A stretch of 64,000 nt of DNA, from NCBI GenBank assembly GCA_019914995.1, contig CM034144.1, positions 4,619,489 to 4,683,488 of the forward strand, written 5' to 3'. The notes under the pieces are model-generated. The model had not been told where the DNA came from and made no database searches. It worked only from the letters and a program-made list of their open reading frames with translations. Below, piece after piece: positions 26,101 through 39,044 of this stretch (positions within the stretch are counted from its first letter, which is position 1; each line of letters starts with the position of its first letter). A program made the position numbers and the translations under genes. The DNA is from Acanthochlamys bracteata. Its lineage: Eukaryota > Streptophyta > Magnoliopsida > Pandanales > Velloziaceae.

Positions 26101-27726
26101 TCAACTTTTTACGAGAGGATTTGGTCTTTAGCACTCACAGCACTGAGGTAAGCTTACGCTTCAGTTTCTTTTTATGAGATTTATCAATAATATACTCTAT
26201 GAATGTGTGGTGGTGAATGTATTTTGTTGACGAATATTGCAACTGATTAGGTTGCTTTTCTAACTATTCGATTGAACAGGGAACTGACTCGGGTGTTGAT
26301 ACATACTTTGGTTTGTGTACATATCCAGGCAGAGAGCTACGGCATCGAATTGATTTCAAAGTATGGTTTCATTTTCTCATTAGGGGTGTATTACGTGTCA
26401 CTAACTTGCTAATTGTTTCTTTTTGCCATTCATGTTGGTCTACATCTATCAAAATGATTTTCCAAGTATTTTTACGGTTGTAGCCAAGTATGTATGCGGG
26501 AATTAAGAGTTCTTAATTTCTTCCACAATGTATGCTTAAAAACTTTCATTTCTCCTGCCAGTTTATATCAAGATAACTTGATAGTTGGATAAGTTCGTTA
26601 TTTGTTGCATTTGTGGGTAGCTGAGGGTACTTAGGTGCTTATGGAGTCAGTAATGTGGAATTGGTAACACTTGCACAATTCGACCCCTCTATGATGAACT
26701 TAATTTTCTCTTCTGTAACTTCCTTCAACTTCATGTATTTATATCTCTAGCTTGTTTCATTGGTTGTTAGTGATTGCATTTGTTTTTATGATTTAGTTGA
26801 TTGACATCTCCATGCTGACCCATATGTGGAAACTATATATCAAATGTTGGCAGGTATACCCCAGGAGCATATATGCCTTTGGATTAATAGCATGGACAGG
26901 AAATGATGTGCTGAACCGACAGTATGAGACAATTATCATTTAATTCCATTCAAAGTGTCATACTTGTTCCGTTCTTCTGCAAAAGCTATATAACATTAGC
27001 AAATTTTTGTGAAAGCGAAGTAAGTTGATGTTAAAAATCATCTCCGTTCCACAACATTCAATGGATCTTTGTGCCAATGTGCACTTTGAGTCATCACTCA
27101 TGCATGTATTAGTAACTTGTTAGGTTCATGTGAAGAAGGTCTTTGTGTTGCCATAACTTGTGGGTAAACAATTTGTGGGCTGATAGAAGTGCTTGCATGT
27201 CTTTTTTTGTTTTTTGTTATTTTTTTTTAATTTGGGCCTTTAATGAATCAATCATGCAGAAAAGTTCTTCAAATTTAGTTTCATCAAAAGTACTCTGTAA
27301 TAAAGTTCCTATTTCTTAACCATTTCTTTGATACAGTTTTGTTTTATATGCTAAGCAAGAAGTACTGAAACATTCAGGCTGTTGTTTGTTTGACTGGTTG
27401 TATGCTACTTCAAATTTCTTCTTCTTTTCTAATAGTAACTTGGTCTATATCTGCATGCAGATTAAGGTTATTAGCGGAATCCAAAGGATATAGACTTGAT
27501 GACACTGGACTTTTTCTGGCTACTCAGAGTTCTTCTGGGAAGCGGGTATGTGACTACTGATTCTTGTTTCTCAGTATTGAACACTTAACTGATCTTGGTA
27601 ATGAAATGGTATCATTCTTGATTGTAGGGTGTGAAGTCTAGCACAAGTGTAAAATGCAATACAGAAAGGGAGGTCTTTGATTTTCTAGGATTTCCGTGGT
27701 TGGAACCACACGAAAGGAACTTGTAA
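16604..27726 (+). CDS. POLL: DNA polymerase lambda (family X), 14 exons
   Basis: Nuclear repair polymerase used in base-excision repair and end joining. Exons that keep frame with GT-AG borders: 16604-16720, 17847-17981, 19078-19470, 21080-21173, 21279-21409, 22887-22949, 23385-23564, 23657-23710, 24744-24832, 26057-26147, 26280-26360, 26854-26921, 27461-27545, 27628-27726. They sum to 1,680 nt (559 residues), close to known plant Pol lambda (about 530-550). Residues ~20-110 form an N-terminal BRCT domain ([23 protein letters not shown]), followed by a Ser/Asp-rich linker in exon 3. The 8-kDa lyase and helix-hairpin-helix parts span ~220-330 ([26 protein letters not shown]). The palm has [18 protein letters not shown] with metal-binding Asp407 and Asp409, and a third Asp near 474 (RHRIDF). 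[11 protein letters not shown] and the closing [13 protein letters not shown] follow. All key residues are present and no break is seen. Confidence 0.95.
17030..17127. repeat. (AAT)n/(ATT)n microsatellite in intron 1 of POLL
   Basis: A run of AAT triplets passes through attattat into more AAT and then ATT triplets, so the tract is partly self-complementary and likely polymorphic. Confidence 0.9.
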
Positions 27727-29078
27727 AATTGACATAACTACTTGTGTGTTTTGATGTGTATATTTGTAGGAATTCTCTTCAATGCTCATGATGGTTTTTA
27801 TAACCTCTTTTTGGTGGGAAAGCTGAGCAAGACCTTGTGTACATCAGGACTTTTTGTAGAAAACTAATATGTTGTTAATGCTTCTCTCAATACAGATTTG
27901 TTGCATCGCTGCCTGTGATTGTGTGCTATATGCTCTTTATTTTTTGAGCTACCTTTCACTTTCGAATTGCTCCACTGGAGGAAATCCAAGTAATGTGCTG
28001 TTCAAATTCCAGAGTTTAGTTGTAATATATATCTATGTACTCATAAAGGGAATTGGGTGTTTCTCTAGATCAGTAAGGCTGTACATACGATTTTTGCAAA
28101 TTTAAAAAAAGCAATGTAAGAGGGTAGCTTCTTGCAACTTTGTAAATACATTTGATAAGTTATAACTATTTCAGTATTTCAAATGTATCTTACTACATTG
28201 TTTTATTTTGCACAAATTAACTTAGTTTAAAGGTCTACTGTTGCAACGCTTGCCGGAGCTCATCTCTTTAACCGGTAATGCAATGATCATTGGATATAGA
28301 AGGTTAACTTATGGATAAGTAATTGGTTACATAATGTATCCTACTACTCATTCTCATTTTTGTTATTATGGCACTACAGATCAAGATATAGTAGATGTTT
28401 GTAAATGTTTATAATAAGAAGCTTTCTGAAAAGAAATTTATTTTGAAATTTTTTTAAAAATAAATTTGATTTTTTTTTAAAATTTATGACGTACAATTTT
28501 TTTGTATTTATTTAAGTTTTATTAAAAATTATAAAAAATTTATTGAAAACGAAAGTTAAAATAAAATTATGATAAACAGTGATAAATATTTAAATCTCAT
28601 TGATAGCTCTTCTTGTTGGCCCTTATTTAGAATTGATTTATCTTTGATATGATCATGGAGACAAAGCTTCTGCTCTGTTTTTGTGCGAATGCATCCCTTC
28701 TGTTGATTCAGAGTTCTATATTGCGATTGATGCGATTAAGTTCATCTAACTTGGAAACAGTTTAATTCCTTAGGAGCACTAGATTGGCAGCGCTAATTTG
28801 TTAGAACAATATAAGCTGGTACAGCAGTAATTTAATCAGGAAGAAGCCAAATTGCAAGTACTCTTTCATTGATGAGAATTTAAAAATAAACGAACATTGC
28901 ACACCAAAATGTTTGATAAATAACAAGCAATTTATTTTAACATCATCATATATGCTTCTTGCTGCTTATAAGATGATGCAAAATCAGACTCATCTTATGT
29001 TATAATCGCAAAACAGAACTTTGAATAAAGAGAAACATAAATTTGAAAAAGATTGTTGATCAAAGAACTTCAAACTAA
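27727..29078. other. 3' flank of POLL and intergenic DNA
   Basis: The first few hundred bases should include the POLL 3' UTR. The remainder is AT-rich (notably 28390-28600) with no recognisable gene. The open frame at 27869-28105 has no family resemblance. Confidence 0.4.
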
Positions 29079-29079
29079 G

Positions 29080-29357
29080 CGCCGTTTTAAATGCTAGGAA
29101 CTTTAATTTTTTCCTCCAAATTTAGAGCTTTGGAAATTTCATGTGCTTCAATTATTCATTGAACTGAATTTCACTTTTATTTTACTATTAAAAAACTCAT
29201 CACTTCAACTTTTAAAGCTTTATTTTTTATTTTATAATCTACTTTAAAATAAAATTATAATATAAAAATTAAACTTATTTTTTATCTATTTTTAAAGAAT
29301 TGCATTTTTAACTTTTCACTTTTGTGGAACTTACTTTCGCACGTTTAAAACACGCAA
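29080..29357. repeat. MITE-like element with imperfect inverted ends
   Basis: AT-rich block starting GCGCCGTTTTAAATGC and ending, read inward, GCGTGTTTTAAACGTGC. Size, AT content and end structure fit a MITE, but flanking duplications are not clear. Confidence 0.55.
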
Positions 29358-30139
29358 GATTTAAAACATTATAATTATGCTTTTCAAAAGTCTTATAAAA
29401 GAAAATGAATGACAGTTGGAAATGGTCAAACTGTGAAGTTTTGAATTCGAACAAAATGTTTGAGGTTTTGGATGTGGATAAAAATGAGTTATTAAAAATA
29501 AGTATTAGATACAAGTTATTATGAATAGTATTATTATAATTAGATTTAAGTTTTAGGTTCTTTTATAAAAAAATGAGCTAAAAGTAATAAATTATATTCT
29601 TTAATAATCAAAAGTGATTTTTAGTACAAAAAAATAATTGTAACGGAAAAAAAGCATTTATAATCTTTTTTTATACTACTTTCAATTCAATTTGAAGAAC
29701 TTCTAATTTACAAATTTATATAACTTTTGTGAAAGCTTACTCGTTTTCCTAATACAAAAAAATCTTACATTCTTTTCTAAGGAAAGTACGAGTTCCTTTC
29801 ATTCAACTACTTGTAAGTTTCTAAATTTATTATTATTATTATTATTTTATTTTCTTGTCGTTTCAAGCGTTAATATATCAACAGACAACGTTGCAGGCGC
29901 TAAGAATTTAACCCACAATCTCTCACGAATCACGAGAGAGAGAGAGAAATGGTGAGCACCATTGACTGCCAAAGGATTGACCAATGAAGTTAGTTTTAAA
30001 ACAATTTTACTATAAACCAAGGAAAATCACATTAGTCTTTTTGTAAGCAGCATCGCTAATATCATGTGCATGGCACGTGCTCCGGAACTAGTTTTGAAAA
30101 GCTTCCTTTATACATGATAGCAAAGTTAATGCTTTTTTC
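29358..30139. other. Intergenic DNA, no gene seen
   Basis: AT-rich, with an ATT microsatellite near 29830 and a short (ga)n run near 29937. I recognise no gene or complete element. Confidence 0.4.
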
Positions 30140-30373
30140 GGATGTGTTTACCTTAATGTAAACTTAAGTTTTAGAAAATAAATTAAAAAAATTAAATTAA
30201 AAATAAAAAATATTTAATTAAAAATAAAATTATACTTAATTTTATATTAATAGTAAGTTTTAAAATTAAATTAAAAAATTTTTTTGATAGAAAATTTTAC
30301 TTTAATTATTTTATTTATTTTATATAAAAGTGAGTTTAAAGAAGTGAAAATTGTGTTATAGAAAAACACACCC
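30140..30373. repeat. MITE, same family as 436-672, opposite orientation
   Basis: Starts ggatgtgtttacc; the reverse complement of its end reads GGGTGTGTTTTTC. The reverse complement aligns along its length with the element at 436-672 (shared aaacttacta, taatataaaatt and ttaaatattttt blocks). It abuts the left end of the foldback-like element. Confidence 0.6.
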
Positions 30374-30480
30374 TTAATCTGAGTTTTTGGGTTTTGTATT
30401 AGCATGCCACATCCATCTTGACTTTTAAAACTAAACTATCTTTTCAAAATAAATATTTCTAGTCACATTTGGGTGAGAAA

Positions 30481-31059
30481 TGTATTAAAAATGTAAAGCA
30501 ATTTTGCTAAATGTTAGCAAATAGTTCATTACAATATGTACAAATTAAATCTGCATTTAAAAAGATGAAGATCAACAAGAAATGAGCTATCATCTAAAAA
30601 GTTCGAGAGCCAATGGTTAAAGGAACTTAAATCATCACTAGCAAGATAGAAAGTCAAATGATTTGAGCCATTAATTAGAAGATGGAAAGCTAAAAAATTT
30701 AGACAATTAACTAGAATATGGAAGACCAACTATTTAGAAGTTCAAAAGCCTTTTTGGGCACACTACATATAGGCGAGAGGCATTTATTTGGATATCATAT
30801 CGATCATAACAACAATCACAGGAGTTCCCACTTAAAGTGTAATATAAAAACTTGTAATAATTTTGACTTATTAATTTCTTGAGACACGTTTGTCTTTCTG
30901 TGAGATTTTTTCGTCTTCTCCATACGATAATATCTAAACACTCAATGATATATTCGCTTTATTAATGTCTCAATTATCGTATTGTTTAGATATTATCATT
31001 GAGTGTGTTTTATATTTTCGCTACGTTTATCAAACTAAACACACTCGGTATCTTCAACA
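30481..31059 (+). repeat. Left LTR of the Copia fossil
   Basis: Begins with TG, ends in cttcaaca, and aligns with 36988-37548, for example over gctaaatgttagcaaat near both starts. The segment just inside resembles a decayed primer site (about 31062-31075). Confidence 0.75.
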
Positions 31060-33051
31060 AGTACTATTAGAGCAATTGGTTCGTACCAATGACAAATAAG
31101 TACGAAATTGAGAATGACAAATGGCAGGTGAAGTGCTATGCCTGCGGAAAGGTTGGCATTCAAAAGGGAATGCAACACCATGACAAAAATGTTGGAGTTG
31201 CAGATCTCTTAAGGTTCTTGCTTGTGGTGCGTACAATTCTGATAAAGTGAGTCTCTAGTAGAAGAGATAGTAGTAGCTGTATGTGACAAGTCCAAAACTA
31301 TAGATGTCTGAATTTTAGATTCAAAAGCATCTTGGCACATGATTTGTAGGAGGGATTAGTTATGTCACTGTGAAACCATTTTTGTATTTGTTGTGCGGAT
31401 GAAAAATGGACAAGTTCTTTAAGTTGTTAGAGTACGTTTCATCAAGCATAAGATAAATGATGGAAGGATATACATTATCAATAAGATATATCATGTATTT
31501 TGTCTTACAAAGAATTTGTTATCTTTATGACAACTGAATGACTTGGGCTGCAAGAGTCGCGTTGAAGGCTGAATGGTGGACGACATTAAAGGCGGATAGA
31601 AGATCTTGGAGGTGAAAAATATCGATTCAAATTTATACAAGGTACATGGAGTGACACGGTCACAGGGAGATGCTTGTGTTGTATTGGGCAACATTAAAAA
31701 TATGCAAGTGTGACATATAAAATTTGGGTACATTTTGAAACATGGTTTGAAGATCCTCTATAATTGGAAGCTCCAGCTAAGACTTTCCAAAGTAAAGTCA
31801 CCATTATGTGAGGATTGTGTCACTTGTAACTAGCACCGTGCAAAAGTTTAAGAGAACAATTTTCAAGGCCAAACACAAGTTCAATTTGGTTCACTCAGAA
31901 TTATGAAAGTCACAACAATTGTCTTTTGATGGTTTTAAATATATTTTGTCGTTTATTGATAACTTTTCAGAAGAAGCTGGGTGTTCCCAATCCAAAAATA
32001 TTCGGAGGTCTTTTAGATGTTCAACGTCTTTTAAGTCCGAAGAAACTTAATTTTAACAATTGAATCAAGTTTGAAAGATGTCTATGATATGATGAAGATA
32101 TCTTGAAGTATTAGGTAAGAAATCCCACTACTTATACAGTTATCTTTCAGTATGAATGTCATCTTTGTAAATGTTCAATTGCAAAGAATGACTAAGGCAA
32201 TGATGTAAGGGAGAAGGAGGCATCGCTTAGAGAAAGATGGTAAACACGATTCTAATTTAGACCTTTATCAACAGATGAGCACATGTAAGAGGATGGAGCT
32301 CTTAGGTCTACGTCGTTTAGGCGTTCAAATCATAAAAGAAAGATATCTGAGAGGTACGAGAACTATTTATGAAGTCATCTCAATATGCATATTGCTTATT
32401 CATGGTGAAAAAAGAGATATCTTCTGTCAAGTAGATGTTGGACAGTGTAGATGTATATGTGTGGATGGAAACTATATAATAGGAGTTTTAGGCACTTCAT
32501 AAGAATAGGAAATGAGAGTTGATCCATCTACCCAAGACCGTTAGGAACAATGAGTTTATAAAATCAAGCGAGATAGTAACGATCAAGTAGAATGGTATTG
32601 TAATGGATTTGTGGGACTATGCATATAAGGGGATTGATTTTGATGAGATATTCTATCTATTGATATATTTGACAACTATTGTGCGGTCTTACCACTGTGT
32701 GCATTACCAGATCTCTATCTTGAGCAGCTCGATATGAATATGATATTGTTACACGGAGAGATTAAAGAGAAGATACATAAAATCCAGCCAGCAGAAGGCT
32801 TTGTCGTGATAGATAAAGAGGATCTGGTTTGTCAGTTACCGAAATATTTTTATGAGTTCAAACAAGCAACACAGTGTTGGTATAAGAAATTTAATTCTTG
32901 TATGGGAAGTATTGGATGCAGTAAGCTTCTCTCAAACTCTTGTGTGTATATCAAATGATTTAATGTAGGTGTGTTTGTCATACTGCGTATATGTGTATGA
33001 TATACTTGTGGCACGTCTAAATATAGAACACACAAGTACAAAAACAAGCAT

Positions 33052-35849
33052 CACTAACTGAATATTACCGACTGATAAAGAGCAGTCGATAGTTTTCACA
33101 TTTACCAACTAACAAAGTGTTAGTCAGTAGCGTACAGTAAATTACCGATTGATGAGTCACAAAAATAGGTATGATGACAAATTAGCAACTAACTACTTAC
33201 TCAGTCAGGGGGTGATGCAATTTACCGACTACACAAGCTTCAGTTGGTATTCGAAACTAATTTGGATCTGAGCCGCGCTAGTTTAGTTAGAAATAGTCTT
33301 TCGGCTGGACAAAAACTAGTTTCGTTTACTGACTGATTTAGTTATCTTAGTCGGTATATGTGTCACTTGTCGACTGCTTGCTACTAGTCGTTAAGTTTAT
33401 CAATGATTTTTGTGTTTAGTCAGTAATTTGTTAATAGATCAGCTGCGAACGCACTTTGTTTTCCCAATTTCGTTCGTTTTTCCTCTTCCTTCATTCGTCG
33501 GTCTACCGCTCCGCCACTCTATTTTAGACTATAAACGGCTGCTGCAACATTCTCCATCATACAATTTCGTCTCCGGCGAAATTTCGTTGATTCTGCATCT
33601 CCAACTCGCCGTTGCCCTCTAGTGAAATTTTATCTCCGGTTAGAGTTATCGATCCAGTAAGCTTAAATTAATGTTCTTGTAGTAGTTCTTGTTAGTATAG
33701 TTTCGTTTGCGTCGGAATATTATTAGATGTCAATTGAACTTTTTTTTTTTGGTGGAACGTTGTATTAATTACATGTTGAAGAACTCGTATGGAAGTTTTT
33801 GTGGTAGAATGTGTACATTAGGATGGAGAGTGTGTTAGAAGCTGAGGAAGGACTATGCGGTATTACCATAGATATTGTCTATCCCACTATTGAGAAAGAT
33901 TTTATAATTTACAAGTATATAATTGTTAGTAATTAATTCAATTCATTATAAGCTATTTAAGGACAGGTAATTGATCACGTGATGAGCATGTATTGATTGA
34001 TGGTGTTGCAGGTGAAGATGAGGTTAAATTCTAGCTGTTACGTTTTGTCACAGAGTGTAGATGATCATCATGAGAATGGAGTTTTCATAGACATGCCAAT
34101 CTATGCATTTGTTTGATGTTTATATTTGATGTTTGGAATGCTGTTATGCATGTCATGAGAATGCTATTTGGAATGCTATTATGCCAGCCTATGCATGTCA
34201 TTAGAATGCTATTATGCTATTGTGTACAAGGGGGTCATAAAGATCAGTTTTTAAATTTTTACGGTGTTTTGAATAGAGTCATTAGTTTGGCATATCCTAT
34301 GGGTTGTTAAGTATTTTTATTCATATGCAAATAGTTTGATTTAGAGCACAGAAAACCAATCAAAGTTGATGATGACTTCACAAGTATAAATATTACAAAG
34401 AGATGGTATGAAAGTGATTCGTTTGTATTTCCAATAAATATGACTCAAGTGTTTTACGTACCTGATACGAAACAAGGTAAGGATTGGGTTGTTGTACAAC
34501 AATCATAGTATCGATATTTATTTCATCCAACCTTGTTTGAAGGGGACGGAGATGAAGAAGATACATATGTCATGATGCTGCGACTATCATAGAGAATGAT
34601 GCCTACCAAAAAGAGGAGTGTTCAACCATAAGAAATGGAGATGATAGTATAGAAATAGAACAGTTAAATAAACCACTCAAAGTTGACCATGAAGTATTAG
34701 AAGCTTTGGACGACGAACAATACAACTTACGTCGTGATAATGAAGATGAAAATAGTAATGATGAATGAAATTGAATTACAAATTGCATGTAAGACTTTAT
34801 TTTAACTCTTATATATTATTTATTTATTGATGAACACTAAGGATTGGATACTATACAGAAATTTTTTTTTGAATTATATTCGCAGGTATTATCTCTCAAT
34901 TTACTTGATAGAAGTTTATTGCATTGATTTGGAAACTCAAGTATCGATAAATATTTATAGAATTTATTTAAAGTTAATTGAACATTACTCACCATATTCT
35001 TTATGCCAAGGTTTATTGTGATACCATCACATAATTCTCATTTGTCGATTGAATATATGTTATGGTGGACACATGGTTTGAATGTTGTAGATTTTAATTT
35101 CAAAATGTTGAATGAAATGTTATATAGATTTTGAAACATTGATTACTTTATAATTGTATAGCTAGATTGTTGATGGTTGTATTAATACTAGTTTGGAATA
35201 TTGAATGTTATTGTAGCAGCAATTTTGGATAGTTATTGTTTGATTATGAAATTTTAAAAAATGAATGAAAGCAGCTTGCTGGTTGCAAAATTTCACAATT
35301 TCTTGTCTGAAAAGGCAGTCGGTTTTCTAGAATTCCCGACTATAAAGAGTGGTTGGTAAAAAGTCTGGATAAGGCATTGCTATTGCCGACTAAACTAATA
35401 GTTGGTACATACTGACTGATGCGCATGTCGATAATTTGATGACTATAGTAGTGTCAGTAATTACCGATTGTTGTAATAATCACTAATTTACAGATTGACA
35501 TGGTAGTCGGTAATTTAATGACTTACAGTTATAGTAGGCAATTTACCTACTTCTGAGGTAGTCAGTAAATTACCAACTATGCGCTTGTCGGTAAATTGCC
35601 GATTGACTGTCTATATTTGAATAACTGTCTGGAGTTTCTATCAGTAACTACTAACTACCGCTTCAGTCGGTAAGTTCATTCAAATTATCGATTATTTTGC
35701 TGGGTTAGTCGGTAAATTAGTTACCGATTGGTTGTTGCGGATCGATTGCCGACTGGTAAAATTTTTATTTGGTAGTTACTTTTAGCGATTGAGTTTTTTC
35801 GATTACCGACTGCTTCTGTTAGTCGGTGATTGTCTTATTTGTAATAGTG
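33052..35849 (+). mobile_element. CACTA (En/Spm) element nested in the Copia fossil
   Basis: A 2.8-kb element beginning CACTAACTG and ending GTAATAGTG (CACTATTAC read inward), the CACTA hallmark. Both sides carry dense subterminal repeats of ACCGACT/AGTCGGT type (about 33063-33400 and 35310-35835), expected binding sites of a TNPA-like protein. The interior has a decayed DUF4216 region but no TNPD transposase, so the copy is non-autonomous. Flanking trinucleotides (cat and ata) do not give a clean 3-bp duplication. Confidence 0.8.
34330..34510 (+). pseudogene. DUF4216 domain remnant of the CACTA element
   Basis: Plus-strand translation gives KPIKVDDDFTSINITKRWYE, then SDSFVFPINMTQVFYVPDT and KQGKDWVVVQQ. 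This matches the pattern of the DUF4216 domain found in plant CACTA ORFs (SRTWY..DPF.LA.QA.QVFYVDD...G.NW.VV.K). It is followed at once by a stop; upstream and downstream parts are not open. Its biochemical role is unknown. Confidence 0.7.
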
Positions 35850-36987
35850 ATATATCTAACAATTAAAGGCTGACTGATTAGTGAATTCGATAACAAGAAT
35901 TTGGAGTCATCAAATAAAATCCTAAGAATGCAGACATTGCGAGATATAGTCAATTGAGAGATTCGTTTATTTCAAACTAATTTTTTGAGAATAGTGTAGA
36001 AATGGTTCAATAATTATAGCAATAAGCCAATGTCTACCTCAATCTTTATTAGTCTCAAACTATCCTCCTTATCATCCCATAATCAGAAGCAAGAGAGGGT
36101 AAGAATGTTTCAGGTATCATACTCATCATCATTGGAAAGTTTGCTATATGTTATGATCTGCATTCGGCCTCACGTTGCACAAGTAATGAGATTGTAAGTT
36201 CATGGCATGTCCTGGTATTGAGCATCAAAAGTCAGCCAAAACTATCTTTCGGTATGTGAAATGAACTTTAAATGTTTTATTGTGTCATATATGATCAAAA
36301 TTGTTGTCAAATAGTTTGTTGATGCAGATTGTATAGGTGATTTGTATGTGTGTTTGATGTTCATTTCTGATTATGTTTTTGTTTTTACAGATGGTGCTAT
36401 CAGTTATTATCCATGGTAACTATGTCTATAAGAGAAGTTGTGCATATAGGAGCAACACATGAGTGCAAGAAAGGAGTCTGGATGAAAAGGTAGTTGAAGA
36501 AATTTGGAAAAAAATAAGAGACTTTGGCTTTGTTTTGTGATAACCAAAATGTCTTGCATCTTAATAAGAAATCCAATATTTCTTTTCAGAACAAATACAT
36601 AGATATCCAATACCATTATGTACGAGAACTAGTTTCAAGTGAGAGCATTCATATGCTCAAAATTTGTACAAAATGGAACTCTATGGATGGCTTAACTAAG
36701 ACGATAATTTTAACAAGTTTTTATTTTGTAAAAATCCATATTTGAAATCATAAGGAGGACAATATTGGAAGTGATCGTAATCATAAGGACGACGAAACGA
36801 AATCATTTCAAGGTAATAATGAAATGTGGGAAGATAGGAAAGAATATGAGGTCAAATAAGTCAGCTAGCAGGCGTGCTAACCCTGCTCCTTCAGCCTTAA
36901 CTATTTTTAGTGTCATTGAACTTTAACAGTTATGATTTTTTATAATTCTTGAATTGTAATTTATTAAGTATCTTTAATTATGAGATT

Positions 36988-37548
36988 TGTTAGACATATA
37001 AAACCACTTTGCTAAATGTTAGCAAATGGTTCGGTGAATATGTACAAACTAGGTATGTATTCAAGAAAACTAAAGATCAATAGTCAAGGGAGACAAAGCA
37101 TTATTCAAAAAAGTTGGAAGGCCAACGGTCAAAAAAACTTGAATCACCACTAGGAAAGTAGAAAGTCAAAATACGTAAGTCATTAATTAGAAGATGAAAG
37201 GCCAAAACATTTGGACAATTAATTGAAAATGGAAGGCTAACCATTTAGAAGTTCAAAAGTCTTTGACGAGAAAAAATTCATTTGGAAAATGACATAAATC
37301 ACAACAACAGTCACAAGATTTTCTACTTAAAGTGTAACACAATAATGTGTAGTTACTGCGAATTAGTGATTGTCTTAATACAAGTTTGTCTTTCCGTGGG
37401 ATTTTTCTGATTTCTTTCCACATAAATCTCGTATTGGTGTTCGCTTTATTATTATCTCAATTCTCGTATTACTTAGACAAGATCCTTAACTATATTTTAT
37501 AGTTTTGCTACCTATATCGATAACTAAACACATTCCGTATTTTCAACA
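36988..37548 (+). repeat. Right LTR of the Copia fossil
   Basis: Begins TGTTAGAC and ends ttttcaaca. Directly after it the foldback-like sequence resumes (gaaccaaaat), matching the unsplit relative at about 39070. Confidence 0.75.
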
Positions 37549-38774
37549 GAAAGAACCAAAATACCCTCAATTCAATTTTTAGCCCAAACATGACCTCTCT
37601 CCCAAGACTCAACACTGATTTTTTATTCAATCTTATAATGTAATTCTGAGTGCATTCATAAACGATTTCCTACATGCGTTAATTTAAAAGAATACTATAG
37701 ATGTATGTTTTTATGTACAAATAGACATTAACACATGAATTTCAGATATAGTAAAAAATTTACTACAAAAGTTAGTGAAATTACGTTAAATATTTTAAGA
37801 AAAAACTTGTAGCGAAGTCGCACAGAGTTGGATAAGGTTCGAAAAAGATTGCACAAATTTAATTAACAATAGATTTTTGAAAAATTTTTAAAATATATTA
37901 TTGTTTGATTGGTAAGGATAGTTGTTGCTCATTTAAGAGACACGAGTTTGAGCCTCAATGAGAAAATTTATTTTAAATTTCTTAAAAGTTTATTCTAAGA
38001 GGTGACCAAGTGTGACCCCTTAAGATACTATGCGATGCAACATATGTTAGTTGCAATGATGGCACAGTTGCACCGAATTGCACTTGCGATACTGCATTAT
38101 GTAATCATACTGGACTCGAATGTGACCTTTGCTATCGTGCCACCAGTGTGGCAAAAATAGAGTAGCATAGGTCGTACTTGCATCCAACAACACAGGTTAT
38201 ACTTGTCCACCACTTAGAATAAATTTTTTAAGAACTTTTAGAAATAAATTCTCTCACTGTTGATTCGAACCCAAGTTTTTTAAATGAGAAGTCACTCTCT
38301 TTACCAATCAGATTACAATTTATTTTTGAGGAGATTTCAGAATATCTAGTATTAATTAAAGTTGTGCAACCCTACACGAGCATATTTTTGTAAAACTTTT
38401 TTGTGTATTTTTACTAAATTTTTTAGTAAAATTTTAACATATATGAGCTCCATTTAGTATTAATATTTATCTGAGCTCCGTTTAGTATTAATATATATCT
38501 GCACCACTTTTGGTATTAAATATAGACTAGCATCAATAGTGTTTTTCTGAATTAACTTCGATTCAAAATCTTTTATGAATGCATCCTAGAATATGCTATA
38601 AGATTGAATAAAAGTTAGGATTGAGTTTAGAGAGTACACCTTGGAGCTAAAAACTAAATAGAGAGATTAATCTTTTTTCATCCTAAGTGTGACTAGAAAA
38701 ATGTATTCTAAAAATATGGCCTAGTTTAGTCAAAATGAAAATGGCCTACTTAATTTTAAAACCCGAATTTTCAA

Positions 38775-39040
38775 CATAGATTCTTCAATTAAAAGACAAT
38801 CGCATAAATTGTGGAAATTGCAAAATGTATGTAAGAATAAATTGATAGAGAAGGTAAACTAGAAGGAAAAGGACAAATTCTACACTTTTTTTTTAAGAAA
38901 CAAATTAGAGAAGTTATTATAATTAGCTTGAAGTCAAAAGTCATTAGCTTATGCAACATGAACTTCGGTAGACATTACACAAGGTCTATTTGATTGAATA
39001 GGCTACACATCCAACTCATATTTGTTTTTTTAAGCCGCAT
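38775..39040. other. Spacer between the two foldback-like elements
   Basis: AT-rich DNA of about 270 bp without recognised features. Its outer edges may still belong to the arms, since the ends could not be fixed to the base. Confidence 0.4.
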
Positions 39041-39044
39041 TTCT

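Larger units (their letters stand above)
30481..37548 (+). mobile_element. Ty1/Copia LTR retrotransposon fossil
   Basis: Old Copia element (Tork-like by its reverse transcriptase region) inserted in foldback copy 1. LTRs lie at 30481-31059 and 36988-37548. Internal parts in order: gag zinc-knuckle-like and pre-integrase region (~31080-31830), integrase-like region (~31860-32520), reverse transcriptase (~32680-33040 and ~35860-36180) and RNase H (~36200-36745). A CACTA element (33052-35849) sits inside the reverse transcriptase region. Host sequence agaaa precedes the left LTR and gaaag follows the right LTR, which is a plausible short duplication. The LTRs differ clearly (by eye about one base in five) and the coding regions carry many breaks, so the insertion is old and dead. 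Confidence 0.85.
30378..38770. mobile_element. Foldback-like long-TIR element, copy 1 (split by Copia)
   Basis: Non-coding element whose halves are long inverted repeats. The left arm runs 30378-30480 and resumes at 37549-37985 after the Copia insertion; the right arm runs about 38215-38770. Outer matching blocks are ctagtcacatttgggtgag (left) and, as reverse complement, CTAGTCACACTTAGGATGA (right). Further in, both arms share ttattcaatcttata, gcattcataaa, a ttgattggtaa block and a ttcgaatc-like block. The spacer (~37990-38210) is rich in gtgccaccagtgtggca- and gttgcaatgatggc-like motifs. Arms of about 500 bp with no transposase suggest a non-autonomous Mutator-like or foldback element. The insertion duplication was not resolved. 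Confidence 0.75.

Noticed and set aside
37900-37985. tRNA gene in the foldback arm
   Set aside because: Only A/B box-like words are present; there is no acceptor stem or anticodon arm that folds as a tRNA.
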